NCBI RefSeq assembly: GCF_013389365.1
Contig: NZ_JACADJ010000025.1
Location: 1-51,421 of the forward strand
DNA from: Desulfobacter latus
Lineage (GTDB): Bacteria; Desulfobacterota; Desulfobacteria; Desulfobacterales; Desulfobacteraceae
Direction of reading: 5' to 3'
DNA length: 51,421 bases
Shown: piece by piece, positions 1-9,900 of the stretch
How the letters are laid out: every line of letters starts with the position of its first letter
How positions within the stretch are numbered: position 1 is the stretch's first letter
Notes under the pieces: model-generated
What the model saw: the letters and a program-made list of their open reading frames with translations, nothing else
Database searches by the model: none
What the model was told of the DNA's origin: nothing
Position numbers and translations under genes: made by a program

Positions 1-99
1 TTCTGGAGTTTGAATTAACCGATTATCTTCATCCAGTACCTTCAGGTAGGCTTGAACTTCTTCTACAGTTTCACAGTCTTCGGCTTTCTTCATTTCCAT
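1..99 (-). CDS. N-terminal part of a small unrecognised protein, cut by the window edge
   Basis: Reading the minus strand, an ATG at 99 opens 33 codons that continue without a stop to base 1. A strong ribosome binding site (GAGGAG) lies about 8 bases upstream. The visible peptide begins MEMKKAEDCETVEEV and is acidic and helical in character, like many short toxin-antitoxin or regulatory proteins. No family can be named. The insertion sequence begins about 115 bases upstream of the gene. Confidence 0.5.
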   Translation of the reverse strand, partial: MEMKKAEDCETVEEVQAYLKVLDEDNRLIQTPE

Positions 100-217
100 T
101 ATATTTGCTCCTCAGATAGTATTGTTTTGAGAGTTCATATCATGCTTTTTTCATAAAAAGATAGGCTTTTTTAAAACCGGGAAAATGGGAATGCGCCCAT
201 AAGCAATCTGGTCAAAT

Positions 218-255
218 CACGGGTAAACTAGGCTACCCACCTAAGCCGGGACAAA
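218..255 (+). repeat. Left terminal inverted repeat of the insertion sequence
   Basis: It is inverted relative to 1965-2005. The best matching core is acctaagc..gggacaaa against tttgtcccgctttaggt. It lies 10 bases beyond the transposase stop codon. Confidence 0.7.
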
Positions 256-264
256 GCTAACATA

Positions 265-1848
265 TCAATGGGTTACCGAATGCTCTCTCGGGCAGGGCAG
301 TTCTCCGACCCTTTCAACAATCCATTCGAATAAGTCAGGAAATTTTTGCCCAAACAATCGTTGGGCTGCTGTTGTACCATCCTGCCTTTTTATTCCGAAA
401 TTATGGATGACAGTGAGCACTTTCAGCCTTGTTAATGGAATTGATCTTTGATTATGGTTCATTCGAGACAAGGCTCCATTCCTTCCTTCTACGGCAGAAG
501 AAGTTCTTTGGAATTTTGTTGCAATCCAATGTGCCCAGCTTTGCCATTGTTTTATTTCTTCACTAGGAACATGGGCAGTCAGAGGATGATCATTCAGAAC
601 ACTTTGAACTCGTTCGTAAGCCTGTTCATATGAATTTGAAAGGGATTCTGATGAAGTTCGTTTCAATTGAATCTCCCAATAAATAACCGGTAAGTAAGTA
701 TAAAGGAGCCAATCTGTTTTGTCAGCATCCAGATTATAATGTGCAATAGTTTCTTTGACCCAGATCCACCATATATCAATCAATGCTGCTATCTCACGAA
801 TCTGCTTTTCAACCTTATCAAGAGCATTTTTATTGTCTTTAATTTCGTACTCTACAGCCAAAGTTTTCAGCGCATACAGAGTCACCAGAAGTTTCTCAAC
901 AACATCTTCCGAGGTTAGAGGACCATTCTCATCAGTTGAAAACGGATGTACTGCTTTGGAAAAATTGTGCAGAAGATCATAATATCGTGTCTGACCTTCC
1001 ATAATAACCTCATGCTCCGTTTTTAATGCTTCGATCTGTTTCTGTTTTCTGGTGACTTTTTCAGGACTTTTACCTGATTCCATAAGCAGTTCCAGAGCAG
1101 CAAGTTCTTTCGAAATTTTTCCATGAATCCGGGCTGCCTTATTTGCAAAACGCGTTCCCATAACTTTGACTATCTCATTCATTGCATGAAACAAGTCGGG
1201 AATTCTGCTGCACTGGATTCCTGAAGATGCAAGCTTTACAAGAGCTTTTGCGTTATCGCTGACCATATATGCAGCCTTTAATCCTAACCTTTCCAAAGCA
1301 TGAACCGCTTTTTCTTTCCAGGTTTCACAGGTTCGGTTTTCAGCCGGTTCTTCGATAAGAATATAACCGGTACTCAACTCAATCATTACCAGTATCATCT
1401 TATCAAAAAAAGTTTCATCGGCTCCCACAATAACTTTGGCAGTTCCACCGCTATTTTTTTCAAAAGTCTCTTTGTATTTCAAAATAAGGCCTTCAATCTC
1501 AGCAACCTTCCTGTGAAGGCTGGTGGCAGAGATTCCGATATGCTTTTCAAGGCGAAGGATCTTGAAAAATTCGGAAATCGTTTCCATACCCACACCACAA
1601 CGAATTCCAAAGACATAAAGCGTTGCACATACCAGAATTGTAAACCAGACCTGACCGGCTTCTGTTTCCCATGAGAGAGATTCCGGATATCGATTTCGAT
1701 TCCTGATTGCCTGTTTATGTCTATGAACACTGCTTTTGGATATCCCAGTTGCAGCGGCAGCTTTTCTGATTGTATCAGATTTATTTTTTTGAAAAAATGA
1801 AAACACTTGAGTACATCTTGTTCGAATGCTCATATTATCATCTTTCAT
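265..1848 (-). CDS. Transposase of the insertion sequence (DUF6399-like C-terminus)
   Basis: The protein has 527 residues. An N-terminal helix-turn-helix is visible around residues 28-48 (RKAAAATGISKSSVHRHK). Candidate acidic catalytic positions follow: GADETFF near residue 142, VSDNAKAL near 197, and a late SAVEGRNGALSRMNH stretch that would supply the glutamate. The C-terminal block with TSSAVEGRNG and a conserved RLKVLTVIHNFG segment resembles the DUF6399 family found in transposase-like proteins; this is recognition by eye, not a search. It is the only gene between the inverted repeats, which supports a transposase role. Start at 1848; a second ATG five codons in (1833) is possible, and neither has a clear ribosome binding site. 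Confidence 0.75.
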   Translation of the reverse strand: MKDDNMSIRTRCTQVFSFFQKNKSDTIRKAAAATGISKSSVHRHKQAIRNRNRYPESLSWETEAGQVWFTILVCATLYVFGIRCGVGMETISEFFKILRLEKHIGISATSLHRKVAEIEGLILKYKETFEKNSGGTAKVIVGADETFFDKMILVMIELSTGYILIEEPAENRTCETWKEKAVHALERLGLKAAYMVSDNAKALVKLASSGIQCSRIPDLFHAMNEIVKVMGTRFANKAARIHGKISKELAALELLMESGKSPEKVTRKQKQIEALKTEHEVIMEGQTRYYDLLHNFSKAVHPFSTDENGPLTSEDVVEKLLVTLYALKTLAVEYEIKDNKNALDKVEKQIREIAALIDIWWIWVKETIAHYNLDADKTDWLLYTYLPVIYWEIQLKRTSSESLSNSYEQAYERVQSVLNDHPLTAHVPSEEIKQWQSWAHWIATKFQRTSSAVEGRNGALSRMNHNQRSIPLTRLKVLTVIHNFGIKRQDGTTAAQRLFGQKFPDLFEWIVERVGELPCPREHSVTH

Positions 1849-1964
1849 TTTTCATTTGTGTTTAAATATCAGTACCGGATGAAAAATTATTCTCCAATCT
1901 TTGTTGTAATCATCAATGAAACAAATGCAAGGATGAGCATGTTTTTTTCAAATTAGCAGGACAT

Positions 1965-2005
1965 TTTGTCCCGCTTTAGGTAGGTAGCCGTAAACTAAAC
2001 CCGTG
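1965..2005 (-). repeat. Right terminal inverted repeat of the insertion sequence
   Basis: It matches the inverted left end (218-255) over most of its length, including tttgtcccg, ttaggt and ggtagcc, and ends in cccgtg, the complement of the left cacggg. Confidence 0.7.
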
Positions 2006-2052
2006 CATTTAGACACCCCATACTTGAGCGAGTATATGGAATGGTAGATTGA

Positions 2053-2084
2053 TGTTGGGTTTCGCTGCACTCTACCCAACCTAC
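2053..2084. repeat. REP palindrome upstream of the RAYT gene
   Basis: A stem of tgttgggt pairs imperfectly with acccaacctac around a short GC-rich loop. The same GTAGGTTGGGTT/AACCCAACCTAC core recurs at 2684-2710 and as an inverted pair at 14522-14592. Its position next to a RAYT transposase gene fits a REP sequence recognised by that enzyme. Confidence 0.65.
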
Positions 2085-2110
2085 AAATGACCACGAATCA
2101 ACACGAATGA

Positions 2111-2668
2111 ATGATGGTTAATGGTATGTATTATCGCCGGGCCCGAATAACGGGAGGAACTTATTTTTTTACGGTGGTTACATGCAACCGCTTGGAAATA
2201 TTAACGCAACCTGAAAATGTTAATCTCCTGCGGAGGGCGTTTAAATATGTGATGGAAAATCATCCATTTACAATTGATGCGATGGTGGTGTTGCCGGAAC
2301 ATCTGCATTGCATGTGGACCTTGCCCCGTGGGGACGATGATTTCCCGACCCGGTGGCGATTGATTAAAAGCTATTTTACCCGCAACGTGAACGCAAAATA
2401 TCGACATGTAGCTTTTGAATCCCGAACGAGAAAACAGGAACAGGCGATCTGGCAAAGACGTTATTGGGAACATTTGATACGTGATGAGGAAGATTTCATC
2501 CGCCATGTCGAATATATTCATTACAATCCCGTGAAACATGGATTGGTTGACGTGCCGGGGAATTGGACGTATTCAAGCCTTCACCGGTATGTTCGACAGG
2601 GAAAATATCCCATTGATTGGGGTGCTGGCGAGAGATTTTTGTTTGATGAGACGATTGGAAAAGAGTGA
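2111..2668 (+). CDS. REP-associated tyrosine transposase (RAYT, Y1/HUH family)
   Basis: The protein has 185 residues. The RAYT hallmark opening YYRRARITGGTYFFTVVT is present, followed by the HUH metal-binding motif in VLPEHLHCMW (two histidines separated by Leu). The catalytic tyrosine is probably in YIHYNPVKHGLV near residue 135. RAYTs are single-stranded DNA nucleases related to IS200/IS605 TnpA that act on REP hairpins; REP palindromes flank this gene on both sides. The start could be 2111 or the ATG at 2126, which would give the more usual MYYRRAR opening. It stands alone on the plus strand. Confidence 0.9.
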   Translation: MMVNGMYYRRARITGGTYFFTVVTCNRLEILTQPENVNLLRRAFKYVMENHPFTIDAMVVLPEHLHCMWTLPRGDDDFPTRWRLIKSYFTRNVNAKYRHVAFESRTRKQEQAIWQRRYWEHLIRDEEDFIRHVEYIHYNPVKHGLVDVPGNWTYSSLHRYVRQGKYPIDWGAGERFLFDETIGKE

Positions 2669-2683
2669 CATGTTGGCAATCGA

Positions 2684-2710
2684 TGTTGGGTTGAGGAACG
2701 AAACCCAACA
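2684..2710. repeat. REP palindrome downstream of the RAYT gene
   Basis: tgttgggtt and aacccaaca form a near-perfect stem around gaggaacga. It starts 16 bases after the RAYT stop and shares its core with 2053-2084 and 14522-14592. Confidence 0.7.
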
Positions 2711-2904
2711 ACTGGTAGAAAGAAAAAATTATCCGCCGTTAACCGGCAAATTCTTCCGGGTATTTAATTCTTCATCGCCCTGAAAATAGACCCTTCAGAT
2801 AGTTTGTAATAAATATGATTGGCTGTTTAAGGGCGAAATATAGGCTTAAAGCCTTTATCTATGTATGTTGTACGTGCTGTATCTCCTTATGTTCAAGTCT
2901 TTCC

Positions 2905-2917
2905 GGCACGCTTCTTG
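2905..2917 (+). promoter_or_regulatory. Candidate sigma-54 promoter for the flagellar genes
   Basis: GGCACG (2905-2910), a 4-base spacer and TTGT (2914-2917) match the -24/-12 consensus GGCACG-N4-TTGC except for the last base. It lies about 78 bases upstream of flgD. Sigma-54 control of hook-stage flagellar genes is established in many bacteria of this group, but no activator site was looked for here. The rest of 2711-2994 shows no gene. Confidence 0.5.
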
Positions 2918-2994
2918 TATATATCCATGTCCAGGATAGATGGCTTCGGCGCTATCATTAAAGAATTAAGTAGTAACAGCCACAGGAGACAGAC

Positions 2995-4122
2995 ATGTCT
3001 GATAATTCATCCATTCTTTCATCATTGGTTAACGGCTATGAGGCGTATGATACTGAGAAGACCTCAAAGAAAAGTGACGCCGGCTCGGGAACGTCATTGG
3101 GCAGCGAAGAATTTTTAACGCTTTTAGTGGCCCAGCTTGAAAATCAGAATCCCCTAGATCCGGCGGATACGGAACAGTTCACCGACCAGCTGGCCCAGTT
3201 CAGCCAGGTTGAGCAGCTGATCAATGTCAATGATAAGATTGATGAGATGATGGCGGATGCTGAGGGGTCTGACGGTAATATTGATGTCAACTCATTTGCA
3301 GGAATGACCGTTACGGCAACCGTGAACTCAATGACCATTGATGACGGCGCTGTTACTTCCGGGTTTTATGAGGTTGATGACTCTGCTGAGGTGATTGTGT
3401 ATGTGTATGATGCCGATGGCACCCAGGTGGCGACCCTGCCCCAGGGCGAAGTTGAGGCCGGAGCTTATCTGGTCTCCTGGGATGGCACGGATGATGCGGG
3501 TAACACTCTGGATGACGGTGAATATTCCTATGTGGTGATGGCCAATTCCGGGAAGGGCTACAAAGAGGTGACATCCTATCTGTCCGGAACTGTGGAGGCG
3601 ATATCTTACCAGAATGGAAAAGGATACCTGGTGGTCAACGGCGTGTTGGTGAACCCGGACGATGTGACAACGGTAAGCGCGTCTTCCCCTTCCGCCGCCT
3701 CTTCCAGTGACTCGCCGTCCGTTATTGAATATCTTGGCACCACGGTATCTTCAAGTCACCCCATCGTCCAGGTGGCAGCGGGCGAGGTCCAGGGGGATGC
3801 ACTGGGCTTTAACCTGACTGCTGCGTCCGATGTCACGGTGACAATATATAACACCAATGATGAACAAGTTGATACGATTGACATATCAGCCCAAGAGACA
3901 ACCACCGGAGAAAATGAGGTCGTCTGGGACGGGATGACAAGCAGCGATGAGCTGAGCGCTGACGGACTTTATTATTATACGGTTACAGCCGATACCGGAA
4001 CAGCCGACATGGACATTTCCGGAGAGGTCAGTGCCATCACCGCCGTGGACGGTGTCCAGTACCTTGAAATTGGAGATACCGGGCGTCTGGTATCTGTATC
4101 AACCATAACTGCTGTTGAATAA
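2995..4122 (+). CDS. flgD: Flagellar hook-capping protein FlgD with a duplicated C-terminal domain
   Basis: FlgD sits at the tip of the growing hook and guides FlgE assembly. The conserved N-terminal FlgD motif is at residues 40-72 (FLTLLVAQLENQNPLDP, then FTDQLAQFSQVEQL). The usual Ig/Tudor-like hook-cap domain follows at about residues 97-228, with YDADGTQV and VSWDGTDDAGN typical of FlgD_ig. A second copy of the same plan follows at about 242-375, with VTIYNTNDEQV and VVWDGM. This makes 375 residues against a usual 220-250. A good ribosome binding site (AGGAGA) precedes the ATG. It leads a flgD-flgE-flgK-flgL series. Confidence 0.92.
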   Translation: MSDNSSILSSLVNGYEAYDTEKTSKKSDAGSGTSLGSEEFLTLLVAQLENQNPLDPADTEQFTDQLAQFSQVEQLINVNDKIDEMMADAEGSDGNIDVNSFAGMTVTATVNSMTIDDGAVTSGFYEVDDSAEVIVYVYDADGTQVATLPQGEVEAGAYLVSWDGTDDAGNTLDDGEYSYVVMANSGKGYKEVTSYLSGTVEAISYQNGKGYLVVNGVLVNPDDVTTVSASSPSAASSSDSPSVIEYLGTTVSSSHPIVQVAAGEVQGDALGFNLTAASDVTVTIYNTNDEQVDTIDISAQETTTGENEVVWDGMTSSDELSADGLYYYTVTADTGTADMDISGEVSAITAVDGVQYLEIGDTGRLVSVSTITAVE

Positions 4123-4274
4123 CAGCCATGTCCTGACGGATACAATATACAGAATGAAACTAAAGACAGCAACAATGCAGGCTAAAATGAGCGCCCCAGG
4201 CGCTTCGACCTCTTGTTTCTTGTATCTTGTCTCTAGTTTCTTATAAAAATCTTACCCATGCGAAGGAGAAACCC

Positions 4275-6980
4275 ATGTCATTAACCAGTTCCCTTTATGC
4301 CGGCACCAGCGGCCTGGGCAACACCGGCAATGCACTCCAAGTCACAAGTAATAATATTTCAAACATCAATACCCTTGGGTTTAAAAAAGGGAACGCCACC
4401 TTTTCGGATACCCTTTACCAGACTATCGGCACCAATGCCGGTACTTCCCAGGTGGGGCTTGGTATGAACGTTGACAATGTTGCCCAGGTGTTCACCGACG
4501 GCTCCCTTGAAACCACAAGCAATGCCACAGACCTTGCCATTGGCGGGGATGGTTTCTTTGTTGTTTCCGAATTAAACTCTAACGAAAATTATTATACAAG
4601 GGCCGGTAATTTTTCATTCGATGAAAGCGGCGCGCTCGTCACGTCCGAAGGGTATGTTTTACAAGGATGGGAGGTTGAAGGCGATACCGGAGAAGAATAC
4701 GGGGCCGTTACCGACCTGATATTGAGCGGTTTTACAAGCCCACCGGATGATACAAATGAAATTACCGTAATCACCAACCTGGATTCCGATGCCAAGTCCG
4801 AATCCATCGTTTTGTCCAACAATTTTAAATATGATGCGGACGACGGTACCACGATGAACTCGGATGGTTATGAATACCAGACCGTGGTTACGGCCTATGA
4901 TTCCCTGGGCGCTTCCCATGAAGTCACTGTCTACTACGATAAGAAATCCGATACCGAATGGGAATACGTCATTGCCTGTGGTCCGGATGAAGACGCGCGC
5001 ACCCTTGCGGCAAATACGGATTCTGCAGGGCTTTTGGCAAGGGGGACGATTTCCTTTTCCGAAAGTTCCGGTGACATCGTTTCCATGACCATGGAAGAAT
5101 TTACAGGTGTGATTGGCAACGTGGATGTATCTGAAGGATATAATAGCATAGCAGATGTTCATTTTGAAATTGAAAACTCCGCCGCCATTCAAGAGGATGG
5201 TTACGGCTTTAAAATGTCATATGCCGAGGCCGATGGCTGGACCCTTGATGCGGTTCCCAATAATTACGACGTTGCAGCTATTCTCCCTGAGTCTAGTGCG
5301 AAAAAAATTTATATCGATCTTAATAACGACGGCGAAGCGGATTTAAAAATGTCTCTGGATGAAGAACCCATAGAGGATATCATTTCCTTTGATATTAACG
5401 ATCCCATGGAACTCCACGTTCAGGATATTCGAAATGTGGTTTACGATGGTGGTGTGACGGCCGACAACACAACATTAGCCATTAACGATCCCAGTGTCAT
5501 AACAACATCAGTTGAAGATATGTCCATTAGCTGGGATGCGACTGAGGAAATCTGGAGCTTTGGTAGAGATGCAGTCAATAACCTGAACTCAGATCACTCA
5601 ACTCCCGAGGTCAGTTCCCTGACCACAAGCGACACAACCCAAGTGAGTACGGATGCCTCTTTGATTACCATTAATAACGAAGAGGCTATAACCACTGCCG
5701 CCACGGTCAGCTTGGTATATGACTTTGCTAACACTAAATGGGGTTTCAATGATGGTTCAGGTGCGCCTACGGGTACGGGGCCTACCACCCAATATCCCAG
5801 TGTCGCAATTGTCGCTGGTACCAATGACAGTGTTGATATTGACTTTGACGGAGATGGTACGGCTGATGTCACAATAGATGTAACAAACGGAGGTTCCAAC
5901 ACAGCGTTAACAGACGGAACAACCTTTTCCTTTAACGTGGATCCACCCCAAGTGAGTACGGATGCCTCTTTGATTACCATTAACAACGAAGAGGCGATAA
6001 CCGATGCCGCCACTGTCAGCTTGAAATATGATGGTACTAACAGTAAATGGGTTTTCGATAGTACGGCGCCCAGCGAATATTCCAGTATGACTATTACCAC
6101 TGGTGCCAGTGACCTTGTTGAGATTGACTTTGACGGAACAGGTGGTGCGGATGTCACAATCGATGTAAGAAATAGTGGTGCTAACGCAGCTTTAACAGAC
6201 GGAACAACCTTTTCCTTTGACGTGACGCCGCCGAATGCCTTACCGGATGAATACAGCAACGCAACCCTTTCAGGCGATGCCACATATTGTTCCATTGACC
6301 TGGACGGGTCCGGCAATGATGACGATGAGGACGATATTGTCTTCACGTTTGGCGAAGAACTTATAGAGGATAGTTCGATCACTTTTGATATTGAAGGCTC
6401 GACAGCATGGCGCACGGTGACAACCGATGAGGTGGAAGAGACAGGGTATTACCAGTTTACGGCTGATTTCCTCGGCGGGGAATTCGGTACCACGGAAACC
6501 GACATCTCATTTAATATCGGGTCAAAATTTAACGGCAGCAACTGGATTAATGATTCGTTATCCTCTACCCAGTACGCCAGATCTTCTTCCACGACATACC
6601 AGGATTCAGACGGGTATGCATCCGGGGATCTCACCGGGATTGGGGTGGAATCCAATGGCCTGATTAGCGGTTCCTATTCAAATGGCCAGAATATTGCCTT
6701 GTTCAAGATTGCGCTGGCGGACTTTAACAATCCAAACGGCCTTGAAAATGTGGGCGGCAATCTTTATCAAGCCACAACAGACAGCGGGGCAGCCATCACC
6801 AATAAACCCGGGGAAAACGGACTGGGCACCCTGTCATCCTATGCCCTTGAGATGTCCAATGTGGATATCTCCGAGGAATTTGTTGACATGATCGGCCTGC
6901 AGACGGCCTATGAGGCCAATGCTAAGATCATCAGCACCGTGGATGAACTGATGAACACGGTTATAGGTATGAAACGATAG
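4275..6980 (+). CDS. flgE: Flagellar hook protein FlgE, enlarged by internal repeats
   Basis: FlgE polymerises into the hook outside the cell. The start is set at 4275 by the AGGAGA box at 4264 and by the conserved opening MSLTSSLYAGTSGL; an in-frame ATG at 4227 is less likely. The rod/hook N-terminus (NNISNINTLGFKKG), the GDGFFVV segment and the C-terminus (EMSNVDISEEFVDMI, then AYEANAKII) are all typical. At 901 residues it is about twice the common 400-450. The extra length lies in a central acidic beta-rich region that includes a tandem repeat of about 103 residues. It is exported by the flagellar type III apparatus and has no signal peptide. Confidence 0.93.
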   Translation: MSLTSSLYAGTSGLGNTGNALQVTSNNISNINTLGFKKGNATFSDTLYQTIGTNAGTSQVGLGMNVDNVAQVFTDGSLETTSNATDLAIGGDGFFVVSELNSNENYYTRAGNFSFDESGALVTSEGYVLQGWEVEGDTGEEYGAVTDLILSGFTSPPDDTNEITVITNLDSDAKSESIVLSNNFKYDADDGTTMNSDGYEYQTVVTAYDSLGASHEVTVYYDKKSDTEWEYVIACGPDEDARTLAANTDSAGLLARGTISFSESSGDIVSMTMEEFTGVIGNVDVSEGYNSIADVHFEIENSAAIQEDGYGFKMSYAEADGWTLDAVPNNYDVAAILPESSAKKIYIDLNNDGEADLKMSLDEEPIEDIISFDINDPMELHVQDIRNVVYDGGVTADNTTLAINDPSVITTSVEDMSISWDATEEIWSFGRDAVNNLNSDHSTPEVSSLTTSDTTQVSTDASLITINNEEAITTAATVSLVYDFANTKWGFNDGSGAPTGTGPTTQYPSVAIVAGTNDSVDIDFDGDGTADVTIDVTNGGSNTALTDGTTFSFNVDPPQVSTDASLITINNEEAITDAATVSLKYDGTNSKWVFDSTAPSEYSSMTITTGASDLVEIDFDGTGGADVTIDVRNSGANAALTDGTTFSFDVTPPNALPDEYSNATLSGDATYCSIDLDGSGNDDDEDDIVFTFGEELIEDSSITFDIEGSTAWRTVTTDEVEETGYYQFTADFLGGEFGTTETDISFNIGSKFNGSNWINDSLSSTQYARSSSTTYQDSDGYASGDLTGIGVESNGLISGSYSNGQNIALFKIALADFNNPNGLENVGGNLYQATTDSGAAITNKPGENGLGTLSSYALEMSNVDISEEFVDMIGLQTAYEANAKIISTVDELMNTVIGMKR
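5638..6234 (+). repeat. Tandem 309-base repeat inside flgE
   Basis: The stretch beginning cccaagtgagtacggatgcc starts at 5638 and again at 5947, a 309-base (103-codon) step that keeps the frame. The first 75 bases of the two copies are nearly identical and the remainder is diverged but alignable (ITINNEEAIT, then DFDG, then ALTDGTTFSF). The second copy is a little shorter. A more diverged relative (TLAINDPSVITTS) lies just before. Confidence 0.85.
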
Positions 6981-6996
6981 CAAATAGGGTGGAATC

Positions 6997-9900
6997 ATGA
7001 GCGGTCTTAATGCCATACTAAATACTGCGTCCAATGCCGTTACGGCCTATCAGGCCGCCATCAGCGTGACGGGCCAGAATATTGCCAACGCGGACAATGA
7101 GGATTACAGCATCCAGTCTGCGCAGTTGTCCACCACACCCACCGTGACATCGGGGGGCAATATTTATGGTACAGGGGTTACGGTTGCCTCTGTTTCACGT
7201 TTCGTAAACCAGCTCATTGAAAATACGTTGACTTCTGAACTGTCCAGTCAGGCGGCTCTGGAAGAGGCACAGGTCTATATGTCTTCTATTGAAGACCTGT
7301 TTTCCGAAGACAGTGATGACAGCGTGAATACCCTTTTGGATGCCTACTGGTCCGCCTGGGAGGATTTGAGCAACAACCCGTCCGGTGAAACCGAACAAAA
7401 TGCCGTATATGATGCCGGTCTTGCCCTTACCAAACGCATCAATGCCATTGAAGAGGCCCTGTCTGATCTGACCGATGACCTGGACAGCGAAATCTCTTCG
7501 GCCGTTACCGAAGTGAACAGCCTTTCCGAGCAAATCGCGGGGTTAAATCTGGCCATGATCAATGCCGAAAGTATCGGCGGGAATGCCAATGACCTTGCGG
7601 ATAAACGAAACGCCCTGGTGGACGATCTTGGAAAACGCATTGACGTGGATGTTATCGCGAAAGATGATGGTTCCTACCTGATCACCAGCTGCGGCCTGCC
7701 GCTGGTGGAGGACGGCATTTCATACGATATAAGCCTGGACCAGGGCAGTGTGTACTGGACCGGCAAATCCGGCAACACCTATGATATTACCAATGATATA
7801 CCCGGTGGTGCCATTGCCGGATGGCTTGAGGTCAGGGATGTGATGATTCCCGAAACCCAGGCTGAATTTGATGAACTTGCCACCAATCTGATCTGGACCT
7901 TGAACGCTCAGCATTCCCAGGGGGCAGGGCAGACCTATTTTTCCGGCGCCCTGGCGGGCACCTACGAGGCCGGGGAGAGCGGGACGTTTGATAGTCTGTA
8001 TTACGGGGATGAAATTGACTACACCAGGGATTTTTCCATGGTGATCCAGGATGCTACGGACACCACCTCGGAATACCAGACCGTAAATGTGGATATGGGG
8101 ATATCCACAGCCGGCATCTCTAATATTACCGGACCCGGAAAGGCTGACGCCATTTATGAACTCACGGTGATTGATGAGGGGACCCTGGGAGATAAGACCG
8201 TGGTGCAGTCCAGTGGAACGCTTTTGGGCGATGTGTCATATCACCCAGGCGGTATTGCCAATGCCATGGATGCGGCTTTGGCGGAACAAACCCTTACCAT
8301 TACCCATGGGTCTGATACACAGACTCTGGATATTTCCGACACGGGTTCCGGTGCCGGTCGGTCCGCTGCTCAGATTGCCGAAAAACTGTCCGGCATTGAC
8401 GGCATTGATGCCTATGCTTCTTCGACCTCAGCCTATTTTGATGTTTCCAATATTTTATCGGCTGCCGACGGTGATATTGTGACGTTTACTTTGGATGTTG
8501 ACGGGGTACAAGAAGATGTCAAGTTTACTGTGGATACGTCACTTTCTCTTTCAGAACAGTTTGAGGATGCGCTTAAAGCCGGGGCCCAATCCATTAATGA
8601 AATCAACCGGAACACGGATCTGGCTGTGGGCGACATGTCCATTGAAAGTACGTCAGGTGCCACCCTCGGGATTTATGATTTTAATGTCGTGAACAATGCG
8701 GGCATCACCCTTTCCAACTTTCAAAATTTTGATACGGATGATGCTTCTGTTTCATTGACCTTGTCCACCACCGGGACAACAAACCAGGACATCGATATTG
8801 CCGTGGATCTGACGGATGTGGATACCACCGACTCTGCTGAAGTGGCCCAGGCGTTTTACGATGCCATCTCAAACACATTGACAGATAACGAAACCCTTGC
8901 GGTTGAGCTTGATGAGGGCACAGACGAGTTGACCATTTTGACCACCGACGGCTCCAATGTGTCCCTGTCCAAGGCTTCCGAGAGTACAGGAAATGATGCC
9001 GTCATTGATGTTGTCGCAGTCGGTAGTTCGGTTCTAACAGATACCGGACAACTCCTTTTTGACGGATCAGACGAGGAAGGTGCCCAGGCCACTTTTTCAG
9101 ATGGAGATGTACTCGGGGTTACCATGGATGCCGGCGGTTCCGAACCCCGATCTTTGGATGAAACCGACTCCGGGGCAACCGATGCCCTAGCCATCGTCGG
9201 TTCCGTGAGTATTGTCATGGATCCGGGTATGCAAATCAGTTCTGACGAAACTTCCGCTGCCGGACTGTTCGGCGCCGGCGGAACGCCTGTGACCGGCACC
9301 AGCATGATTACCCTGGGTGGCGCCGGTGGATATGACGGGTTTGATGACGGGGAAAACATTACATTTGAACTGGATGGCCAGCCTGTCTCTTATGCCGTGG
9401 CAGCCCCGGCAGGCACCACGGATGCCGAGCAGGCCCAGCAGTTAGAAGGTGCCCTTTCAGCGGCCCTGGATCTGGCAAGCTATGAGATTATCAGAAACGG
9501 ATCATCCGTATCCATCGTAAAAATGGATGCAACTGATACAGATGCCATTGTGATTTCAGATTTCAGCGACACGGGGAGTGATGCGGTGTTGCGCGTCTCT
9601 ACCGGCACTGGCTCCGGCAGTGAATCGCCGGAAAATGAGACCCTGGTGTCCGGCTCAGCTACAAAAAATTCGACCACCGCCGCCACATTTGGTGACCCTG
9701 CCACTATTTACTGGGAAATTTTTGACAATAAGGGCAATGCCTCCGGCCAGTCCGGATATGTTGAGATTGATGAATCCGGTGCGGTTGAGATTGACAGCAC
9801 AGGGACACCCGTAAGTTTTGACATTTCCCAAGGCAGTCTTGTGGCCGGAAACACCCTGCGGATCAATACCGATGCCGCCGGAAACGCCGACATTCTTCAA

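Larger units (their letters stand above)
218..2005. mobile_element. Insertion sequence with terminal inverted repeats and one transposase gene
   Basis: The two ends match as inverted repeats. On the left, 218-255 reads inward as cacggg, then gtaaacta, then ggctaccc, then acctaagccgggacaaa. The reverse complement of this matches 1965-2005 on the right (tttgtcccg, ttaggt, ggtagcc, cccgtg) with a few mismatches and small gaps. One long minus-strand transposase gene fills the inside. The element looks intact. No target-site duplication is obvious beyond the ends, so the exact outer bases are uncertain by a few positions. Confidence 0.75.

Noticed and set aside
4190-4204. agcgcc-cca-ggcgct hairpin between flgD and flgE
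   Set aside because: A 6-bp stem with no T tract is too weak to call a terminator; it may be chance.
5594-6415. 273-residue open frame on the minus strand within flgE
   Set aside because: It is a shadow of the acidic, repeat-rich flgE coding strand; its Ser/Val-rich composition has no family pattern and there is no ribosome binding site.
8856-9359. 167-residue open frame on the minus strand within flgK
   Set aside because: Shadow of flgK with Pro/Ser/Val-rich low-complexity sequence and no recognisable motif.
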